Below, in pieces: positions 16,941 through 27,765 of a stretch of DNA of 64,000 bases (positions within the stretch are counted from its first letter, which is position 1; every line of letters starts with the position of its first letter). The notes under the pieces are model-generated. The model saw only the letters and a program-made list of their open reading frames with translations. It did not search any database and was not told the DNA's origin. Source of the stretch: Xylanimicrobium pachnodae JCM 13526 = NBRC 107786 (lineage in GTDB: Bacteria; Actinomycetota; Actinomycetes; Actinomycetales; Cellulomonadaceae); the NCBI GenBank assembly GCA_001592145.1, contig BCWJ01000010.1, forward strand, positions 62,001 through 126,000. Reading direction: 5' to 3'. Made by a program: the position numbers and the translations under genes.

Positions 16941-17729
16941 GTGGACGTCCGGGTCGTCACGCAGGGTGTCCAGCAGCAGGCTGACGACGGCTCCGGGGCG
17001 CTCCAGCGGGGGCAGGTGCGCCGCCCAGGGCAGGACCAGGTGCTCGGCCCCGGCGATCGACGCGGCGACGTGCGCGGCGACCGTGCGGACGTGTTCGAGG
17101 TCGCGGCCGCCTGCCACCACGAGGGTCGGGACGGTGATCCGCGCGAGGTCGATGTCCACCGGTTCCGGCCGCGGAGCCGATCCCGTGCGTGCGGCGGCGT
17201 CGTCGGCGGCGAGCTGGATCTGGAACGCCCGGCGCTGCATGCCCGCGAGCGCCTCGCGGGCGGCGAGGGAGGCGTCCGGCCCGAGCCAGGTGTTGAGGTT
17301 GAGGCGGACGGCGCCTTCGACGTCGCCGGCGGCGAGCATGGCGGCCTCGGCGTCGTCGAAGGCTTGGATGTCCGCGCCGACGTCGACCCCGCGCAGGGTG
17401 GGGCCGAACAGGACGAGCTGGCGTACGCGTGCGGGGTGGCGTTCGGTGAGCTCGAGGGCGACGCGGGCGCCGGCCGAGACGCCCACGACGGCCGCGTCGT
17501 CGACGCCGAGGTGGTCGAGGAGGGCGGCGACGTCGTCGGCGTCGGAGTACTGCTGGGGCGGCAGGGGGGTGTCGCCGTGTCCGCGAAGGTCGGGGGCGAG
17601 GACGCGGAACGTGTGGGCGAGGTGGTCGCGCACGGGTTCCCACATGCGGCGGTCGGCCACCCCGGCGTGCAGGAGGACGACGGCGGGGGCGCCGCCGTGG
17701 CTGCCGTCGTCGTCGTGTGCGAGGAGCAT
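16932..17729 (-). CDS. Alpha/beta-fold hydrolase
   Basis: This 265-residue alpha/beta hydrolase shows the oxyanion stretch VVLLHAGVADRRMW, DLRGHGDTPLP, and the nucleophile elbow VVGVSAGARVALEL (Ser about residue 95). Later AGGRDLEHVRTV and AHLPPLERP hold the likely acid and His. It resembles 3-oxoadipate enol-lactonase-type and related hydrolases, but the substrate is unknown. The ATG is 6 bases after TAGTTT (minus strand, 17736-17741), suggesting a leaderless mRNA. It diverges from the AraC regulator, which could control it. Confidence 0.9.
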   Translation of the reverse strand: MLLAHDDDGSHGGAPAVVLLHAGVADRRMWEPVRDHLAHTFRVLAPDLRGHGDTPLPPQQYSDADDVAALLDHLGVDDAAVVGVSAGARVALELTERHPARVRQLVLFGPTLRGVDVGADIQAFDDAEAAMLAAGDVEGAVRLNLNTWLGPDASLAAREALAGMQRRAFQIQLAADDAAARTGSAPRPEPVDIDLARITVPTLVVAGGRDLEHVRTVAAHVAASIAGAEHLVLPWAAHLPPLERPGAVVSLLLDTLRDDPDVHAP

Positions 17730-17796
17730 GCGGCCAAACTACGGCCTGCGCGCGGGGGAGGCATGCGGGCCGCGGGCGGGTGAGTACGGTGGTGCG

Positions 17797-18264
17797 GTGA
17801 CGAGTTCCGACGCGGACCGGCTGCGTGAGCTGGTGCTGTTGCGGCGGGTGCGGGACCGCATGGACCGCGACTACGCGTTGCCGTTGGACGTGACGGCGCT
17901 GGCGGCGGGGGTGCATCTGTCGTCGGGGCATCTGAGCCGGCGGTTCAAGGAGGCGTACGGGGAGTCGCCGTACGAGTACCTGATGACGCGGCGGGTGGAG
18001 CGGGCGATGGCGTTGCTCCGCAGGGGCGACCTGACGGTGACGCAGGTGTGTTTCGCGGTGGGGTTCCATTCGCTGGGCACGTTCTCGACGCGGTTCACGG
18101 AGCTGGTGGGGATGTCGCCGTCGGCGTACCGGGACAAGGCGGCGGGCGACGCGCGCGGCCTGCCGACGTGCGTGGTGAAGGTGGCCACACGCCCGCTGCG
18201 CCGCCCGGGTGGCGAACCGGTCAGGATCGAAGAAGCCACCGGGCGGGGCCCGGATCTAGGTTGA
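17797..18264 (+). CDS. AraC-family transcriptional regulator (DNA-binding domain only)
   Basis: This 155-residue regulator consists almost only of the AraC/XylS double helix-turn-helix: LDVTALAAGVHLSSGHLSRRFKEAYGESPYEYLMTRRVERAMALLRRGDLTVTQVCFAVGFHSLGTFSTRFTELVGMSPSAYR. There is no sensor domain, only a short basic tail. GTG at 17797 is 6 bases after TACGGT (17785-17790). It is followed 5 bases later by a VOC-family gene. It may control that gene and the divergent hydrolase. What it senses is not evident. Confidence 0.9.
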   Translation: MTSSDADRLRELVLLRRVRDRMDRDYALPLDVTALAAGVHLSSGHLSRRFKEAYGESPYEYLMTRRVERAMALLRRGDLTVTQVCFAVGFHSLGTFSTRFTELVGMSPSAYRDKAAGDARGLPTCVVKVATRPLRRPGGEPVRIEEATGRGPDLG

Positions 18265-18269
18265 GGGCT

Positions 18270-18674
18270 ATGGACATTCACAACACGTTCCTTCCGCACA
18301 CCGACCCTGATGCCTCGCTGGCGTTCTACCGTGACGTGCTGGGTTTCGAGGTTCGTCTCGACGTCGGCCAGGGCGCGATGCGCTGGATCACGGTGGCCCC
18401 GCAGGGTGCCGCGACGAGCATCGTGCTGTACCCGCCGGCCGCCGATCCGGGGGTGACCGAGGACGAGCAGCGCACCATCACGGAGATGATGGCCAAGGGC
18501 ACGTTCGCGACGATCGTGCTGTCGACGCCGACGCTGGATGCGGACTTCGATCGGATCGCGGCCGCGGGCGCCGAGGTGGTCCAGGAGCCCACCGACCAGC
18601 CGTACGGCCTGCGGGACGCGGCGTTCCGGGACCCGGCGGGCAACCAGGTGCGCCTGAACCAGGCGTCCTCCTAG
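18270..18674 (+). CDS. VOC family protein (glyoxalase/bleomycin-resistance fold)
   Basis: This 134-residue protein has the vicinal-oxygen-chelate fold: FLPHTDPDASLAFYRDVLGFEVRLDVG at the N-terminal half and LDADFDRIAAAGAEVVQEPTDQPYGLRDAAFRDPAGNQVRLNQ at the C-terminal half. Members include ring-cleaving dioxygenases, glyoxalases and antibiotic-binding proteins; which applies here is unknown. The ATG is 7 bases after TAGGTT (18257-18262), a -10 that sits within the end of the AraC gene. A UvrA paralogue follows. Confidence 0.92.
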   Translation: MDIHNTFLPHTDPDASLAFYRDVLGFEVRLDVGQGAMRWITVAPQGAATSIVLYPPAADPGVTEDEQRTITEMMAKGTFATIVLSTPTLDADFDRIAAAGAEVVQEPTDQPYGLRDAAFRDPAGNQVRLNQASS

Positions 18675-18707
18675 GCGCGGGTGGGCGTCCGTGGTTAGCG
18701 TGTCGCC

Positions 18708-21068
<2,361 letters not shown>

Positions 21069-21131
21069 CACGCGTGACGCCATCCGGACGCTGCCACCGT
21101 CGGCGGGTGGGATCGTGTGAGGATCGCGGGC

Positions 21132-21827
21132 ATGACACGCCTGAACGAGTTCGGTCAGCCTGTCGGTGACGCGGTGAGCTGGTCAGGGGCGACCCGGCCG
21201 GTGGCCACGGTGATGCAGGGCACGCACGTGCGCCTCGAGCCGCTGACGGTGGCCCACGCCCCGGAGGTCCTCGACGCGCTGGGCTCCCCGGCCGACCTGT
21301 GGACGTACCAGTCCGAGGAGCAGCCCGCGGACGTCGCGGACGTCGCCGCTGCGATCGCCGCCGTGCGCGACACCCCCGACCGGCTGCCGTTCGCCGTCAT
21401 CGACCAGGCCGACGGCGCCCTCGTGGGCCGCGTGTCCTACCTGCGCGTCCAGCCGTCCCCGGGGTCGATCGAGGTGGGCGGCATCATCTTCAGCCCACGC
21501 CTCCAGCGCACCCGCGGGGCCACCGAAGCGCAGTACCTGCTGATGAGGCACGCGTTCGACGACCTGGGGTACCGCCGGTACGAGTGGAAGTGTGACGCGC
21601 TGAACGCCCCGTCCGTGCGCGCCGCGCTCCGGCTCGGGTTCACGCAGGAGGGCACCTGGCGCAACGCCGTCGTCATGAAGGGACGCAACCGGGACACCAC
21701 CTGGTTCTCGATCACCGACAAGGAGTGGCCGGCCGTGCGCGCCGCGCTGGAGGCGTGGCTCGACGACGCCAACTTCACCGCCGACGGCGTCCAGCGCCGC
21801 TCGCTCGCCGAGCTGCGCGCGGCCTGA
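21132..21827 (+). CDS. GNAT family N-acetyltransferase
   Basis: This 231-residue protein is a GNAT acetyltransferase of the RimJ/RimL type: GTHVRLEPLTVAHAPEVLDAL at the start, VGRVSYLRVQP, the acetyl-CoA-binding region IIFSPRLQRTRGATEAQYLLMRHAFDDLGYRRYEWKCDALNAPSVRAALRLGF, and RDTTWFSITDKEW near the end. It probably acetylates an N-terminal amine or a small molecule. ATG at 21132 is taken; an upstream GTG at 21117 is in frame. A strong terminator follows. Confidence 0.92.
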   Translation: MTRLNEFGQPVGDAVSWSGATRPVATVMQGTHVRLEPLTVAHAPEVLDALGSPADLWTYQSEEQPADVADVAAAIAAVRDTPDRLPFAVIDQADGALVGRVSYLRVQPSPGSIEVGGIIFSPRLQRTRGATEAQYLLMRHAFDDLGYRRYEWKCDALNAPSVRAALRLGFTQEGTWRNAVVMKGRNRDTTWFSITDKEWPAVRAALEAWLDDANFTADGVQRRSLAELRAA

Positions 21828-21842
21828 CCGGCTGCGCGCTGC

Positions 21843-21882
21843 GCCGGGGGTGGGGCCCGGCCGTCCCGGCCCCACCCCCGGC
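21843..21882. terminator. Bidirectional terminator, GNAT / GH74
   Basis: Perfect 15-bp arms GCCGGGGGTGGGGCC (21843-21857) and GGCCCCACCCCCGGC (21868-21882) flank a 10-base loop between two convergent genes. Confidence 0.9.
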
Positions 21883-21886
21883 GTGG

Positions 21887-24505
21887 TCACGCGAGCCGTA
21901 CCCAGGGGCCGTTCGGGTCGCCGGGCTGCTGCCCGCGCGTCCACCAGCGTGCCTGCCAGAGCAGGCCGTCGACGCTCACCACGTCTCCCTTCTGGAAGAT
22001 GCGCGTCCGCGTCCACAACGCCACGCCCGTGCCCGTGGCGGCGATCTCCTGCCACGGGCCGACGGTGGCACCCGGTTCCTGGTTGCGCGTCCACCAGGAC
22101 GCCACCCACGTCGCTCCGTCATCGGTCACGACGTCGCCCTCGCCGTACGTCGCGGTCGGGGACCACGCGGTGGCGCCGGCAGCGGCGTGGTCGTCGCCGA
22201 CGACGATGCCGCGCCCGTTGGTGGCGAGGTACACCCGGCCGAACACGTCGGGGTCGCCCTCGATGTCCGCGCCGATCGCACCGAACTGGTGGTCGTCGTC
22301 GTTGATGCGCTGCCAGGTGGCGCCGCCGTCGGTGGACCGGTACACGCCGCGCACGCCGTCGCGCTGTGCCGCGGTGTAGATGGCGGGTGTGGTCCGGCCG
22401 GGCGCTGCCTTGCCGAAGCCGACGGTGTCGGCCTCCTCGAACCCGTCGACCCGCGTCCACGTGGCTCCGCCGTCGGTCGAGTGCCACATGCCGTAGGTGC
22501 TGGCGTCTGCGCCGCCGGTGAACCACACGTCGCCCGGGTGGCCGGGCATGGCGGCGAACCGTGCGTTGCCCTCGGCGGGCAGCGCTGCGGAGCTCACCGC
22601 GGCGAACGTCGCGCCACCGTCGTCGGACCGGTAGAAGACGCCGTCCGCGAACCCGTACGCCACGTCGCCGTCGACCCGGTCGGACTCGACCCGGGCGCCC
22701 GCGGGCAGCCCGGACGTGGCCGCCCAGGTGGCTCCGCCGTCCGCGGACCAGAGCGCGGTCGTGCCCTCGGGCGACCAGACGAACCCGGTGCCGTCGGCCA
22801 GCGCGGTCGCGGTACCCGACCCGGTCGCCCCGTCGACCGACGGCGAGGTGGTCCAGGTCTCGCCGCTGTCGGCGGACACGGCCGCGACGATCGCACCATC
22901 ACCCGTGGTACCCGCACGGATGAGCGAGCCGGGGGTCAGCCCCGCGGCGTCGACGCTCGTGGCACCGCTGAAGTACGGTGCGTCGAACGTGTCGGTGACC
23001 TGCGTGATGTCGTCATGGACGAACCCGCCCAGGTCCAGCATGGCGGAGACGACGTCGACGTCCCCGGCGGGGGCCACCAGGTCCTGGATCGCGGTCTCCT
23101 CGATCCCGTCGGCGGCCGGCGAGAGATGGATGACGCCGCCGTCGGTGTCCCAGCTCGTCAGGTCCGTGGACCGGTAGATGGTGGCGCCCGTGCCGTACAG
23201 GAGCTCGTCGGAGTCGAACGGGTTGATCTCCAGCGCGGAGACCATCCACCCGAGCTTCGGGGTGGGTTCGGACCACGGCTGCGGGTCGGTGACCTCCTTG
23301 CCGAACGAGAGCCACGGCGTCGTGTCGATGCTCTGCGCGTACCTCGCGGCGAAGCTCGCGCCGTCGGCCCCGTACTGGTAGTCCCAGATCGGGGTCCAGG
23401 TGGTCCCGCGGTCGGTGCTGCGGTAGATCAGCACGTCGGGCCACCACTGGATCTGCGAGACCACCATGAGGGTGTCGGGGTCGGACCTGTCGACCGTGAG
23501 CCCGGCGAACCCGAAGTCGCCACCTGCCGGACGGTACGTGGGCGTGATGTCCGTCCACGTGCCGTCGTCCAGCCCGTAACGCCACACCTCACCGTCCGAG
23601 CCGTCGTAGGGGCCGGACGTGTCCGTCGTCGTGAGGTACAGGAACCGCCCGGAGGTGTCGATGACGCCGCGCTGCGGGATGAACCCGGTGGGCGCGCCCT
23701 CGACCGGCGCCCAGGTCTGTCCGGCGTCGTCGGACCGGTACAGGATGTTCTCCGGGTCGGCCACCGCCGTGAAGACGGTGCGGGTGGCCGCACCGTCCGG
23801 TGTCGCGGCATCGTCGAACACGGTCCACAGCACCCCGAGGTTCGACTGCGTGTACGGGTTGCCGGAGTCGGCGTCAGGGACGAAGTCGCCCACGTTCGGG
23901 AACTGCGTCACCTGCTCGAACGTGACCCCCGCGTCGGTCGACCGCCAGAGGCCGTGGCCCTGCTCGGCCCCGAAGTAGATGACGTCGTCGTCCGACGGGT
24001 CCACGGCCAGACGCTCGCCGATGCCGCGGCCGGGCATGTTGCCGCCCACCTTGAACGGCAGGTCCGTCTGCTCCCAGGTGGCGCCGTAGTCGTCGGAACG
24101 CAGGATCGCGCCGTCGTTCGGGTCCCAGTCGGTGGTGTACATGCCCACCGCCGCGTACACGCGGGCGGTGTCGACCGGGTCGGTGGCCAAGGACAGCACG
24201 CCCAGGTGACCCCAGTCGTCCCACCCGATGCCGTCGAGCAGCGGCAGCCACGTGCCGGTGTTGCGGTCCAGGCGGTACGCCCCGCCGATGTCGGTGCGGG
24301 CGTACACCAGCCCGGGTTCGGTCTGGCTGTAGACGATGCCCGGCACGTAGCCGCCGCCGCCGATCGCCACGTTCGACCAGTCGTAGGTGGGTACCGTGTT
24401 CGGCGTCGGCGCGGACGGGGCGGCTGTCGCCGGTATCGCGGCGAGCAACGGGACGATGGTGCACGCGGTGGCCGCGAGCCCGATCGCCGTCCTGGTGACT
24501 CTCAC
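21887..24505 (-). CDS. Secreted GH74 xyloglucanase with two CBM5/12 modules
   Basis: This 872-residue enzyme would cleave xyloglucan. It has a Sec-type signal peptide (TRTAIGLAATACTIVPLLAAIPATAAPSA), then a GH74 domain with repeated propeller motifs of the form YRSTDGGATW, VYRSDDGG and LWRSTDAGVT. The start of the mature protein reads YDWSNVAIGGGGYVPGIVYSQTEPGLVYARTDIGGAYR, as in GH74. The C-terminus carries two CBM5/12-like modules (AWSPTATYGEGDVVTDDGATWVASWWT and WTRTRIFQKGDVVSVDGLLWQARWWTRG). GTG at 24505 is chosen because AAGGAG precedes it by 7 bases and the signal peptide begins there; the ATG at 24541 has no such site. A LacI-type operator lies 57 bases upstream. Confidence 0.92.
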   Translation of the reverse strand: MRVTRTAIGLAATACTIVPLLAAIPATAAPSAPTPNTVPTYDWSNVAIGGGGYVPGIVYSQTEPGLVYARTDIGGAYRLDRNTGTWLPLLDGIGWDDWGHLGVLSLATDPVDTARVYAAVGMYTTDWDPNDGAILRSDDYGATWEQTDLPFKVGGNMPGRGIGERLAVDPSDDDVIYFGAEQGHGLWRSTDAGVTFEQVTQFPNVGDFVPDADSGNPYTQSNLGVLWTVFDDAATPDGAATRTVFTAVADPENILYRSDDAGQTWAPVEGAPTGFIPQRGVIDTSGRFLYLTTTDTSGPYDGSDGEVWRYGLDDGTWTDITPTYRPAGGDFGFAGLTVDRSDPDTLMVVSQIQWWPDVLIYRSTDRGTTWTPIWDYQYGADGASFAARYAQSIDTTPWLSFGKEVTDPQPWSEPTPKLGWMVSALEINPFDSDELLYGTGATIYRSTDLTSWDTDGGVIHLSPAADGIEETAIQDLVAPAGDVDVVSAMLDLGGFVHDDITQVTDTFDAPYFSGATSVDAAGLTPGSLIRAGTTGDGAIVAAVSADSGETWTTSPSVDGATGSGTATALADGTGFVWSPEGTTALWSADGGATWAATSGLPAGARVESDRVDGDVAYGFADGVFYRSDDGGATFAAVSSAALPAEGNARFAAMPGHPGDVWFTGGADASTYGMWHSTDGGATWTRVDGFEEADTVGFGKAAPGRTTPAIYTAAQRDGVRGVYRSTDGGATWQRINDDDHQFGAIGADIEGDPDVFGRVYLATNGRGIVVGDDHAAAGATAWSPTATYGEGDVVTDDGATWVASWWTRNQEPGATVGPWQEIAATGTGVALWTRTRIFQKGDVVSVDGLLWQARWWTRGQQPGDPNGPWVRLA

Positions 24506-24562
24506 GCTCTCACTCCTTCGTGTTCGCTCGGCGGCCGTCATCGGCCGCCGGGCGCCACGATA

Positions 24563-24576
24563 TCGAAGCGCTTCGA
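24563..24576. promoter_or_regulatory. LacI-type operator in the GH74 promoter
   Basis: TCGAAGCGCTTCGA is a perfect 14-bp palindrome with a central CG, the architecture of LacI-family operators such as those of CelR/CebR. On the minus strand it is followed directly by TATCGT, a TANNNT -10, so repressor binding would block the GH74 promoter. A sugar-responsive repressor is expected, but none is encoded nearby. Confidence 0.75.
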
Positions 24577-24594
24577 CGAATCACCTGGCGGACG

Positions 24595-25740
24595 TCACAC
24601 CAGAACGATCGGCACGGCCGCCCACCCGCCGACCGGGGCAACCTCGCGCGCGGGCGCGCCCGCCGGATCGAGCACGACGTCCCGGGTCCCGGCCAGGAGC
24701 GCGCGAGCGAGCGTCCGCAGCTCGATCGTCGCCAGGGTGCGGCCCGGGCACACGTGCTTGCCGACGCCGTACACCAGGTTGTGCGGCGCGTTGCCCTCGG
24801 GGTCCAACGCGTCCGGGTCGCCGAACACCTGCTCGTCACGGTTCGCGGACGTCCAGTGCAGCTTGACCTTCGCCCCGGCCGGGATGTGCACGCCGTCGAG
24901 GTCGACCGGGCAGGTGGTCACCCTCCGGTTCCCGACGAACGGGGAGTCCCGGCGCAGCAGCTCGTCGATCACGTGGTCGAGCACCCCGTCCGTGACACCC
25001 TGGCGCAGACGCGCCTGCAGCCCCGGGTCGCTCGCCAGCGCGTGCACGATCACCCCGGCGCACAGCGCGATCGACCCCAGGTCACCGCCCGTCCAGTTGC
25101 GTAGCACGGAGACGACGTCCGCGTGGCGCAACGGCTCCCCGCCCATCGTGACGGCCAGGAGCTGATCGGTGACGTCCGCCTGCGGGGACGGGTCCGGGAC
25201 ACGACCCTCAAGGATCTCGGCGATGATCGCATCGAACGCCTCGGCCACATGCCGGGTCCGGGCCAGCTCCCCGGCACGCGACGCCGCATAGTTCTCCCCG
25301 ATCCACGCGAGCAGCCTCCCCTCGACCTCGGCCGGCCAGCCGAGCCACGCGCTCTGCGCCCGCACCGCGAACACCGCCCCGATCTCGCCGACCGCCTCCA
25401 CCGACGCCCCACGGGGGAGCGCAGCCACCAGCGACGCCGCGACCCGCTCGAACTCCGGGACGTGCCGGGCCAGCGCCGCCGGACTCAGCAACGGGTCGAG
25501 CGCCTCACGGAACGCCGCATGCTCGGCCCCGTCGAGCCCGTTGGGCACCTGCCGGAACCGGGAGGCCGCGCTCGAGAACACCTCCGGGTCCAGCGCCGCA
25601 CGCCGCACCAGATCGTGACGCAGCAGCACCCACTCGTCACGGTCGTTACGCACCACGGGGTGCTGCGGGCGCAGCTCGTCGGTGTAGGCGCGCAGATCGC
25701 GACCGGCGGGAACGACGTCGTCAGGGACGTGGAAGGACAT
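24595..25740 (-). CDS. Cytochrome P450
   Basis: This 381-residue haem monooxygenase has the K-helix ELLRR (ExxR) and the haem loop YGVGKHVCPGRTLATIEL with the Cys near residue 330. The I-helix reads LRNWTGGDLGSIALCAG, so the usual acid-Thr pair (E/D-T) is replaced by D-L-G-S. It starts MSFHVPDDVVPAG at 25740, preceded by GATACT 6 bases upstream; the longer frame to 25800 has no signal. Redox partners are not encoded nearby, and the substrate is unknown. GH74 lies downstream on the same strand but has its own promoter. Confidence 0.92.
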   Translation of the reverse strand: MSFHVPDDVVPAGRDLRAYTDELRPQHPVVRNDRDEWVLLRHDLVRRAALDPEVFSSAASRFRQVPNGLDGAEHAAFREALDPLLSPAALARHVPEFERVAASLVAALPRGASVEAVGEIGAVFAVRAQSAWLGWPAEVEGRLLAWIGENYAASRAGELARTRHVAEAFDAIIAEILEGRVPDPSPQADVTDQLLAVTMGGEPLRHADVVSVLRNWTGGDLGSIALCAGVIVHALASDPGLQARLRQGVTDGVLDHVIDELLRRDSPFVGNRRVTTCPVDLDGVHIPAGAKVKLHWTSANRDEQVFGDPDALDPEGNAPHNLVYGVGKHVCPGRTLATIELRTLARALLAGTRDVVLDPAGAPAREVAPVGGWAAVPIVLV

Positions 25741-25843
25741 GGCGCCAGTATCACCAGGCAGCCGCTCCGGCGCGACGACGGGCGCTGTTCGCTCCACCAC
25801 ACCCGGCCCGAGCCGCAGCCGCGAAGGCCCGCCCTCATGTCAC

Positions 25844-25912
25844 TGACCGTTGACACCCGATCCATTGTTACTTACCGTTGACATCACACGGGATGTCAGC
25901 GATCGGTAACAC
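25844..25912 (+). promoter_or_regulatory. Tandem promoters and repeats before hipBA
   Basis: The 10-mer ACCGTTGACA occurs at 25846-25855 and 25874-25883, 28 bp apart, each containing a perfect TTGACA. The first TTGACA is followed after 17 bases by TACCGT (25873-25878), a good -10 that overlaps the second repeat. An inverted partner, ATGTC...GATCGGTAA, lies at 25893-25909. The arrangement suggests autoregulation by HipB binding repeated sites. Confidence 0.6.
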
Positions 25913-25949
25913 CCGCCCAGCCATCCGGCCCACCAGCGCCAGGGGAGAC

Positions 25950-26219
25950 ATGATCATCAACGACGCCCACCAGCTCGGCGCCCTCCTACGCCAGACCCGC
26001 AAGAACCACGCCATGACCCAAGCCGACCTCGCCGCCACCGCCGGCGTCTCCCGCCAATGGATCATCGCCGCCGAAGCCGGCGCACCCACCGCACGCCTCG
26101 ACCTCACCCTCGACGTCCTCCACGCCGCCGGCCTCGTCGTCGACATCACCCCCGAGACCCCCGACGACACCCTCGACCGCATCCTCGTCGCCACCCAGGA
26201 CCGACCCACCCATGACTGA
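25950..26219 (+). CDS. hipB: HipB-like antitoxin (XRE-family regulator)
   Basis: The 89-residue product has an XRE helix-turn-helix: LGALLRQTRKNHAMTQADLAATAGVSRQWIIAAEAGAPTARLDLTLDVLHAAGL. This is the usual HipB antitoxin, which binds the operon promoter and the HipA kinase. ATG at 25950 has AGGGGAG upstream as ribosome binding site; the longer frame from 25878 overlaps the promoter repeats. Its stop overlaps the hipA start by 8 bases. Confidence 0.92.
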   Translation: MIINDAHQLGALLRQTRKNHAMTQADLAATAGVSRQWIIAAEAGAPTARLDLTLDVLHAAGLVVDITPETPDDTLDRILVATQDRPTHD

Positions 26220-27633
26220 GCAGGCCGACACCGACCGACTCGACCTCTGGCTCGACGGGGCGCTCGCGGGCACGCTGCAGCGCGCCCGCGGCGAGGTGAC
26301 CTTCACCTACGCGGCGTCGTACCAGGCGTTGCGCTCCGCGCCCTCGCTGTCCGTGAGCATCCCGCGGCAGACCACGACGCACGGCCCGGAGGCCGTCGAG
26401 CCGTGGATCGACAACCTGCTGCCCGACTCCGACACCGTCCGCTCCCGGTGGGCCGCCCAGTTCGGCGAGCGCCGCCCCACGGCGTTCAACCTGCTGCGCC
26501 ACATGGGCGCCGACTGCGCGGGTGCGGTCCAGATCCTCCCGCACGGGGACATACCGGCCGACGGCTCGGGCCACCGTCCGCTCAGCGAGGTGGAGATCGC
26601 GGAGCACCTGCGCGAGCTGCGCCGCGACGACGCCTCGTGGGCCTTCGCCCGGCACGGCGGGCGGTTCTCGCTCGGCGGGCAGCAGGGCAAGTTCGCCCTG
26701 GCCCGCGGGGCCGACGGCGCCTGGCACCAGCCGACCGGGCGCGGTGCCAGCACGCACATCGTCAAGATCGGCATCGGCGGCCTGCCCCGGTCCGACGCCG
26801 CCGAGCTCGTCACCATGCGCGTCGCCCGCCGGCTCGGCCTGACCGTGGCCGGCGTCGAGGCCCTGTGGTTCGAGGACCAGCCCGCCGTCGTCGTCGAACG
26901 CTTCGACCGGCTGGCCGAGCCCGGGGGAGCGGTGCGCAGGCTCCACCAGGAGGATCTGTGCCAGGCGCTCGGGCTGTGGCGCACCGCGAAGTACGAGGCC
27001 GACGGCGGCCCCGGCGTCGGCGACCTCGCCGCCCTGATCACGCGGGCCGCGAGCCGACACGACCTGGCAGGCGCGCGCGAGGCGTTCGCCCGCGCGGTCG
27101 CGTTCCACTGGGTCACCGCCGGTACCGACGCGCACGCCAAGAACTACGCCCTGCTGCACGTCGGGTCGCGCACCGCGCTCGCCCCGCACTACGACCTCAT
27201 GAGCGCGGCCCTGGTGCTCCCCGCCCGCGAGGTGTGGCACACCGGACGGCTCGCCATGCGCCTCGGCGGCGAGTACCGCCTGCGCGGCATCGCCGCCCGC
27301 CACCTCGACCGTGCGGCGCACGAACTGGGCGTCGAGCCCACATGGTTCCGCCACGTCGCCCGGGAGCAGGCGGCGGCGTTCCCCGATGCCGTCTCCGACG
27401 TCGTCGCCCAGGAGCGCCGACTCGTCGACGGCCCGACGGCGCAGGCCTTCACGGACGGAGCGCGCCGGCGCGCGACCGAGGCCCTGCGGGTGCTGGACGA
27501 CGCCACCGCACCGGCGACGATCCCACCCGAACCGAGCGCCATCTGGGTCCCCGCGCACACCCGCGACGGGCGCACGGTCGACGGTCATTGGCGTCGTCGC
27601 CCGGGCACGCCGCGCGCTACCGTCCACCCATGA
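26212..27633 (+). CDS. hipA: HipA-like serine/threonine kinase toxin
   Basis: The 473-residue protein is a HipA-family kinase. The N-terminal HipA domain covers about the first 110 residues (LWLDGALAGTLQRARGEVTFTYAASY). The kinase part has SLGGQQGKFAL (phosphate loop), IVKIG, LHQEDLCQALG, the catalytic GTDAHAKNYALL (about 304) and the metal-binding HYDLMSA (about 327). HipA of E. coli phosphorylates glutamyl-tRNA synthetase and causes dormancy; the target here is not known. All key residues look intact. It is coupled to hipB by overlap. Its basic tail (WRRRPGTPRATVHP) overlaps the next start. Confidence 0.93.
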   Translation: MTEQADTDRLDLWLDGALAGTLQRARGEVTFTYAASYQALRSAPSLSVSIPRQTTTHGPEAVEPWIDNLLPDSDTVRSRWAAQFGERRPTAFNLLRHMGADCAGAVQILPHGDIPADGSGHRPLSEVEIAEHLRELRRDDASWAFARHGGRFSLGGQQGKFALARGADGAWHQPTGRGASTHIVKIGIGGLPRSDAAELVTMRVARRLGLTVAGVEALWFEDQPAVVVERFDRLAEPGGAVRRLHQEDLCQALGLWRTAKYEADGGPGVGDLAALITRAASRHDLAGAREAFARAVAFHWVTAGTDAHAKNYALLHVGSRTALAPHYDLMSAALVLPAREVWHTGRLAMRLGGEYRLRGIAARHLDRAAHELGVEPTWFRHVAREQAAAFPDAVSDVVAQERRLVDGPTAQAFTDGARRRATEALRVLDDATAPATIPPEPSAIWVPAHTRDGRTVDGHWRRRPGTPRATVHP

Positions 27634-27755
27634 TCGGCACGATCCTCGCGCTCGGTGGTGGCGGCTTCTCGACGACCGACGACGGTACGTCGACCATCGA
27701 CGACTACCTGTTGGACCTCACCGGCCAGGATCACCCGCGCGTGTGCTTCCCCTAG
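27630..27755 (+). pseudogene. Truncated peptidase E-like gene (N-terminal 41 codons)
   Basis: The 41-residue frame MIGTILALGGGGFS...DDYLLDLTGQDHPRVCFP matches the N-terminus of S51 peptidases (PepE, aspartyl dipeptidase), where LGGGGFS and PRVCF precede the rest of a protein of about 230 residues. Here a TAG follows at once. The promoter-like TACCGT (27618-27623) and the ATG 6 bases later are intact. The remaining catalytic part is gone and the phosphotransferase gene begins 10 bases later. Confidence 0.75.
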
Positions 27756-27765
27756 ACTCGCCGCC

